Shown here: positions 61,801 through 64,000 of the stretch, piece by piece
Position numbering within the stretch: position 1 is the stretch's first letter
How the letters are laid out: each line of letters starts with the position of its first letter
Source: Macquaria australasica
Taxonomy: Eukaryota > Chordata > Actinopteri > Centrarchiformes > Percichthyidae
Length of the DNA stretch: 64,000 nt
Reading direction: 5' to 3'
NCBI GenBank assembly: GCA_005408345.1
Contig: SEMN01000161.1
Location: forward strand, 806,001-870,000
Made by a program: the position numbers and the translations under genes
The notes under the pieces: generated by a model
Database searches by the model: none
Told to the model about the DNA's origin: nothing
The model's input: the letters and a program-made list of their open reading frames with translations, nothing else

Positions 61801-62779
61801 AAAAATCCCAACATTTGAGGCATCAACTGATAACAATAGTTGTTCAGCTCTAATATGGCTGCCAAACTCTTACTGCAGGGTGTGCAGGATATTGGGCCTC
61901 ATGCAAGACCCACTCGTGTGAACAGATTTGTTCTTAAGTAGCACATACAAGGGATTTGAGAGAATTTCGCACGCTTGGAATTTTCTCTCAGGTACAATCA
62001 AAATTCACGAGTGGTCCAGATCTGTCGTATGAGCCATGTGCAGATAGTCTCCACAGGGAGAAAATGCTTGTTTGACTTAAGAATCACAATAGCTTAATCT
62101 TAATGACTTTTTGTTTTTAAGATTTTATAGAAACATCCTAGTCACTAGGAAAATTATCTAACTCCAACAGCAGGGTCTTAATGCAGGTTGCTGTCCAGGA
62201 TCATCTTCCGTTGCAGCGACAGTATAACATCAGCTACCATGGACTGTAATATCCTCTCGTCTAATATAGAAAAAAATAAGAGAGTTCAGGATAAGAATAT
62301 GAAAATGTTGTTGCATGAGCCGCATTATATAATATGCAGTCTGAAAAGCTTCCCTCCCATCCTCCCTAATAGGACCATGAAAACAATGTTAAAAATCCTA
62401 ACTCATAATCCAAGGCTCTAGAGAGTGACAGCCTACAGCATTCAAGTTCGACAAATGTGAGTACAGTGAACATGGACAAGGCATCCACTTGGTGGGTTTG
62501 ACTGTCCATAACCAGTACCTGGGGAGGGGCTTCCATGGGAGTATCAGGCGGGGCGGTGACTACACTGATGATTGGCACCACGGTGGCCAATGGCTGAGGC
62601 ACAGGTGTGGGCACAGGAGGAGGAGGAGGAGGAGGGGAAACAATAGTAGGCACCACCCCAACAGGGAGTGGCAGAGAAGAGGGAGGGGAACCCACGACCG
62701 CTGTCGGCATGGTAACAGGGAGGGATGGCGACGGAGAGGGCGGGGTCACCAAGGAAACGGTAGATGGAGCTACACTGGG
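43761..62779 (-). CDS. wnk1: WNK1 serine/threonine kinase, C-terminal 1339 residues (5' part outside window)
   Basis: WNK1 senses chloride and osmotic state and activates SPAK/OSR1, which regulate cation-chloride cotransporters. The kinase domain is not in the window. Exons in transcript order: 62779-62519, 60771-60701, 60539-60389, 60172-60056, 59693-59583, 59363-59312, 59001-58867, 57866-56924, 56773-56454, 56361-56300, 54693-54610, 54486-54453, 54360-54293, 54158-53895, 53732-53461, 53038-52963, 52869-52740, 51637-51440, 45692-45520, 44889-44833, 44201-43761. Phases agree at every join; total 4020 nt. The order of blocks follows human WNK1, ending SVSNPGGPNLRTT (human SISNPPGSNLRTT), which favours WNK1 over WNK2, 3 or 4. 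Two optional mini-exons are listed separately. The a/b paralogue is not resolved. Some small exons (54486-54453, 56361-56300) rest on splice sites and phase alone. Confidence 0.92.
45520..45692 (-). CDS. wnk1: wnk1 exon with FTDDLHKLVDNWARDAMN
   Basis: This encodes the most conserved C-terminal stretch of WNK kinases, KGTFTDDLHKLVDNWARDAM. It enters in phase 1 and leaves in phase 0, so it accepts either the 51440 exon or a mini-exon as upstream partner. Confidence 0.94.
47155..47229. repeat. (GT)n microsatellite in wnk1 intron
   Basis: About 37 units, about 265 nt downstream of mini-exon B on the sense strand, where it is (AC)n. Confidence 0.95.
47494..47535 (-). CDS. wnk1: wnk1 optional mini-exon B (42 nt, resembles mammalian exon 26b)
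   Basis: Acceptor ccgcacag and donor TGTA|gtaact bound 42 nt, phase 1 to 1, encoding KMVKKVCPCNQLC. Spliced after mini-exon A the junction reads RFLRKMVKKVCPCNQLC, which I remember from a mammalian WNK1 isoform. The CPCxxxC cysteines suggest a redox or metal-sensitive or lipid-modified patch (inference). Confidence 0.72.
47536..50941 (-). other. wnk1: wnk1 intron between the two mini-exons
   Basis: 3.4 kb with no further exon recognised. It holds C-rich and A-rich runs, and near 49740-49925 a segment containing AATAAA and ending in CGTAACA that looks LTR-like. Open frames on both strands around 49350-49930 resemble nothing I know. Confidence 0.45.
50942..51013 (-). CDS. wnk1: wnk1 optional mini-exon A (72 nt, resembles mammalian exon 26a)
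   Basis: A clean acceptor (ctctcttcag) and donor (CTGA|gtacgc) bound 72 nt, phase 1 to 1, encoding CVKFSWGSERLAFKPGGRRT followed by RFL. The sequence is GC-rich and codon-like against an AT-rich intron. From memory it corresponds to an alternatively spliced mammalian WNK1 exon. Inclusion adds 24 residues between the PSL..PTPG and TNSTNAV segments. Confidence 0.75.
51440..51637 (-). CDS. wnk1: wnk1 exon with LLQPLKPSPSS block
   Basis: It encodes LLQPLKPSPSSNNLCSAYTS and ALSVPSL, conserved with human. It starts and ends in phase 1, which matches the optional mini-exons downstream. Confidence 0.92.
51707..51909. repeat. two short (AC)n tracts upstream of a wnk1 exon
   Basis: Runs at about 51707-51728 and 51895-51909; (GT)n on the sense strand, 70-260 nt upstream of the acceptor at 51637. 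Confidence 0.8.
52180..52440. repeat. dispersed repeat with GCTAACATGCTAA motifs
   Basis: A dense series of CATGCTAACATGCT, TGCTAACACGCTGGTGTTTA and GCTAATTAGCACC blocks, related to 21120-21280. It lies in a wnk1 intron and is non-coding. Confidence 0.55.
52740..53038 (-). CDS. wnk1: wnk1 C-terminal coiled coil and RRRRPTKSK segment
   Basis: 53038-52963 encodes REIQALHSRQKEEIDSLFTK, the coiled-coil segment used in mammals for WNK-WNK association. 52869-52740 encodes PPVIALTGRRRRPTKSK followed by a Ser/Lys-rich basic stretch. Confidence 0.93.
53461..54360 (-). CDS. wnk1: wnk1 exons with RFQV, RFQV and RFSV motifs
   Basis: 54360-54293 ends ...GIRLGRFQ and the next exon (54158-53895) begins with Val. 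That exon in turn ends TTTIGRFQ and the third (53732-53461) begins with Val and contains RVGRFSVS. Three SPAK/OSR1-type docking motifs therefore appear, two split by phase-0 introns between Q and V. The middle exon carries a long Ser run and a Lys-Arg-Pro patch. The third ends in YISSDNDSEFEDEDFKREVS, the start of the C-terminal coiled coil. Confidence 0.92.
54453..54693 (-). CDS. wnk1: wnk1 QQPLEDLDAQLRRALSPE exon and 34-nt mini-exon
   Basis: 54693-54610 encodes SQQPLEDLDAQLRRALSPE, nearly identical to human. 54486-54453 is only 34 nt (phase 0 to 1) and is supported by its splice sites and by restoring the phase for the next exon. Confidence 0.82.
56300..56773 (-). CDS. wnk1: wnk1 exons after the large exon (ALEKKLRSLF helix)
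   Basis: 56773-56454 encodes the conserved DDIQALEKKLRSLF helix followed by a Pro/Ser-rich stretch. 56361-56300 encodes a 20-residue linker. Frames and phases join on both sides. Confidence 0.85.
56924..57866 (-). CDS. wnk1: wnk1 large Pro/Ser/Gln-rich exon (943 nt)
   Basis: It begins with a conserved short helix, ISLQQAFSELRQNQ (human SLSLQQAFSELRRAQ). About 250 residues of Pro/Ser/Thr/Gln-rich disordered sequence follow, and it ends with TLVHSQPQTAALPGQTHTHC, again conserved. The disordered middle is poorly conserved and probably contributes to osmosensitive condensate formation, as proposed for mammalian WNK1. Confidence 0.92.
58061..58325 (+). repeat. dispersed repeat, copy B (wnk1 intron)
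   Basis: It shares the head block, TGCATATGT, GCATGGAATAAA and TCTCTGGTTCTGCTGCATC with copy A at 3124-3690, in the same order, with an internal deletion relative to A. Confidence 0.6.
58795..58858. repeat. (AC)n microsatellite next to a wnk1 5' splice site
   Basis: About 32 units. On the sense strand the donor after 58867 reads CAG|gtaaggatt and then (GT)n. Confidence 0.95.
58867..59001 (-). CDS. wnk1: wnk1 exon with RFIV docking motif
   Basis: This encodes AQVVHSAGRRFIVSPVPEAR, matching the human block. RFIV fits the RFx[V/I] SPAK/OSR1-docking consensus. The exon starts in phase 1 and ends in phase 1. Its donor is followed at once by a TG repeat. Confidence 0.92.
59583..60172 (-). CDS. 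wnk1: wnk1 second CCT-like domain (CCTL2), two exons
   Basis: Exons 60172-60056 (39 codons) and 59693-59583 (37 codons), both phase 0-0, encode the core of the second OSR1/SPAK-CCT-like fold. Signature stretches are ECQLETHNRKMVTFRFDLDG, DNPEEIAQIMV and FILESERESFIEQVREVIE. In mammals this domain contacts RFxV-type peptides and partner WNKs. Both exons can be removed without shifting frame. The acceptor at 60172 is preceded by a TG repeat in place of a normal pyrimidine tract. Confidence 0.93.
60389..60771 (-). CDS. wnk1: wnk1 exons with basic GRHEGRSTKRH...RSRSRHEK segment
   Basis: Two exons (60771-60701 and 60539-60389) are joined in phase 2. The second carries SDGNEGGGGRHEGRSTKRH and the SVRSRSRHEK block, nearly identical to human WNK1 just before CCTL2. 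The basic stretch could serve in RNA or protein binding or nuclear localisation (inference). The intron between them is about 160 bp. Confidence 0.9.
60772..62518 (-). other. wnk1: wnk1 intron of 1.7 kb with fish repeat
   Basis: Around 61497-61660 lies a common fish dispersed repeat as I recall it (TTTTTCCTTGCCACTGTCGC ... GGCGCTATATAAATAAA). I saw no further coding exon, although this is where variable exons of mammalian WNK1 might be sought. Confidence 0.5.
62519..62779 (-). CDS. wnk1: wnk1 proline-rich exon (87 codons, phase 0-0)
   Basis: Acceptor tcttctcag and donor CAG|gtactg bound a 261-nt exon rich in Pro, Val and Ser, with a run of seven prolines (PPPPPPP). It belongs to the low-complexity linker between the two CCT-like domains. 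Being a multiple of three, it could be skipped without a frameshift; mammalian WNK1 exons of this region are tissue-specific. Confidence 0.75.
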
Positions 62780-64000
62780 CTGAGAAGAGGAGGAAGGGCC
62801 AGAGAGAGGAAGAGGCAGAAGGGAGAAAGAAGAAGGTAGATAAGACAGAGTATGGGTGAGAGATAAAGGGAGGGAGCAACGTCACAGGGAGGATGAGGAA
62901 GTAGATAAACCCAGTAAGTGTTCAGATGCGATGAGCACAGACAGATTTACAGTCAATCGTCTTGGTAATGGAACAGTGAGCTAACGCTGGTCTTTAATTT
63001 ATAAAAAAGATTTTACATCAAAAGATGAACGTGGTTGGGAACCAGCCTGTTAGCTTGTGAGTCTGGGTTGTTATTGATCTCCATGATAAACCATGTTAAA
63101 ATAAAGACACCAGGAGAAAGAGCCACCCACAGTTCACTGACCCATTACTGACACGTTTGACTCTGAGACCCTCAACAGACAACTTTCCGAGCAAGACAAC
63201 TGGAACACCGATTAAGCCTATTAGTGACAACATCTCAAACTAAACAACTAACTCTGTGACAGGACGACTGTGTAAAACACACACGACTCTTAAGATCATG
63301 CAACCACAAACAACTTAGATGTCTACAGACAAGGTGCAGTACGGCTTTGCAGGTAGTGAAAGAGCAAGCAGATTCTTTGTGCAATGTAGATGGGCAACAC
63401 TCTTAACACCATATTAAAAATGGAGACCCAGGCCTGAAAACCTACCTACATACAGTATGCGTCCTCACAGTAAGACTTTACAAAAGAAAATTTAAGGAGC
63501 TATGCTGAGGCAAGTCTTTTAGCTGTACTGCTTTACTTCTGGGAAAATTGTCAAATGAACTGATGCCTTAAAAGTCATGATTTGGAGACAATGTAGGCGA
63601 GAATAATAATTGTAGCACATACTTGCAAAAATGGTAAAAATAAACTTTTCAGATACAGAAAAGGTAAAAATGAGCAAAAACTTCCAACTGTGCTGGAATT
63701 AGCTGTTTTTGAACCAAAGGTGTGGTCATTTAAAGGTGCCCTGTGGAGTTTTCTTGTAAACAAACAAAAGTTATATTTACATTCAGCGTTACCCACCAAA
63801 AAGCATTGTGTGTGTCCTTGGGGGTCTAACAAAGATGTCAAATGCATTTCCTTTCTCATAAAACATTTGCAAAAGGCGATTTTTCTTAAACGTTTGAAAC
63901 CTGCATTGTTTACATCCGTGTTTACTAGCTAGCAGTCTACTTCCTCCCTATCTTTGTTGGCCCATTGCTGTGTATCTTGGTGCATTACAGCCACCTATCA
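62780..64000 (-). other. wnk1: wnk1 intron reaching the window edge; repeat at the end
   Basis: No exon is seen. From about 63733 to the edge a block starting AAGGTGCCCTGTGGAGTTTT and including TTGTAAACAAACAAAAGTTA looks like a common fish dispersed repeat, cut by the end of the window. Confidence 0.5.

Overview
This window is nuclear DNA from a ray-finned (teleost) fish. The evidence is GT-AG introns, three vertebrate genes with fish-like protein sequences, very many (CA/TG)n microsatellites, and several palindromic elements that look like fish MITEs. There is no sign of prokaryotic, organellar or viral genes. All exon models were built by hand from reading frame, splice sites and intron phase. 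Family comparisons are from memory, not from a search.

Left part (about 0.1-10.3 kb, + strand): a complete napepld gene. It has a CpG-rich promoter and non-coding first exon, a start codon in exon 2 at 2599, nine coding exons and a stop at 8660. The predicted 401-residue protein keeps every expected metallo-beta-lactamase zinc ligand. Introns 8 and 9 carry palindromic MITE-like elements.

Middle part (about 10.6-29.7 kb, - strand): a complete prr5 (Protor-1, an mTORC2 subunit) gene. Its CpG-rich non-coding first exon lies near 29.4-29.6 kb, the start codon is at 26545 and the stop at 13994. The predicted protein has 476 residues. Several of its 5' splice sites run directly into CA repeats. 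Its 3' end faces that of napepld, tail to tail.

Right part (about 38-64 kb, - strand): the 3' two-thirds of a wnk1 gene. The kinase domain lies beyond the right edge. There are 21 constitutive-looking coding exons (4020 nt, in frame throughout) encoding the second CCT-like domain, RFxV motifs, coiled coils and the conserved C-terminal tail. Two further phase-preserving mini-exons at about 51.0 and 47.5 kb look like the alternative exons called 26a and 26b in mammalian WNK1. A long 3' UTR probably follows.

From 30 to 38 kb I see no gene, only microsatellites and decayed repeats. prr5 lies downstream of wnk1 on the same strand. Both proteins bear on SGK1 signalling, so the linkage is worth checking. 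I found no convincing wholly new system. The most interesting points are the WNK1 mini-exons, the repeat-bounded splice sites and the palindromic elements.
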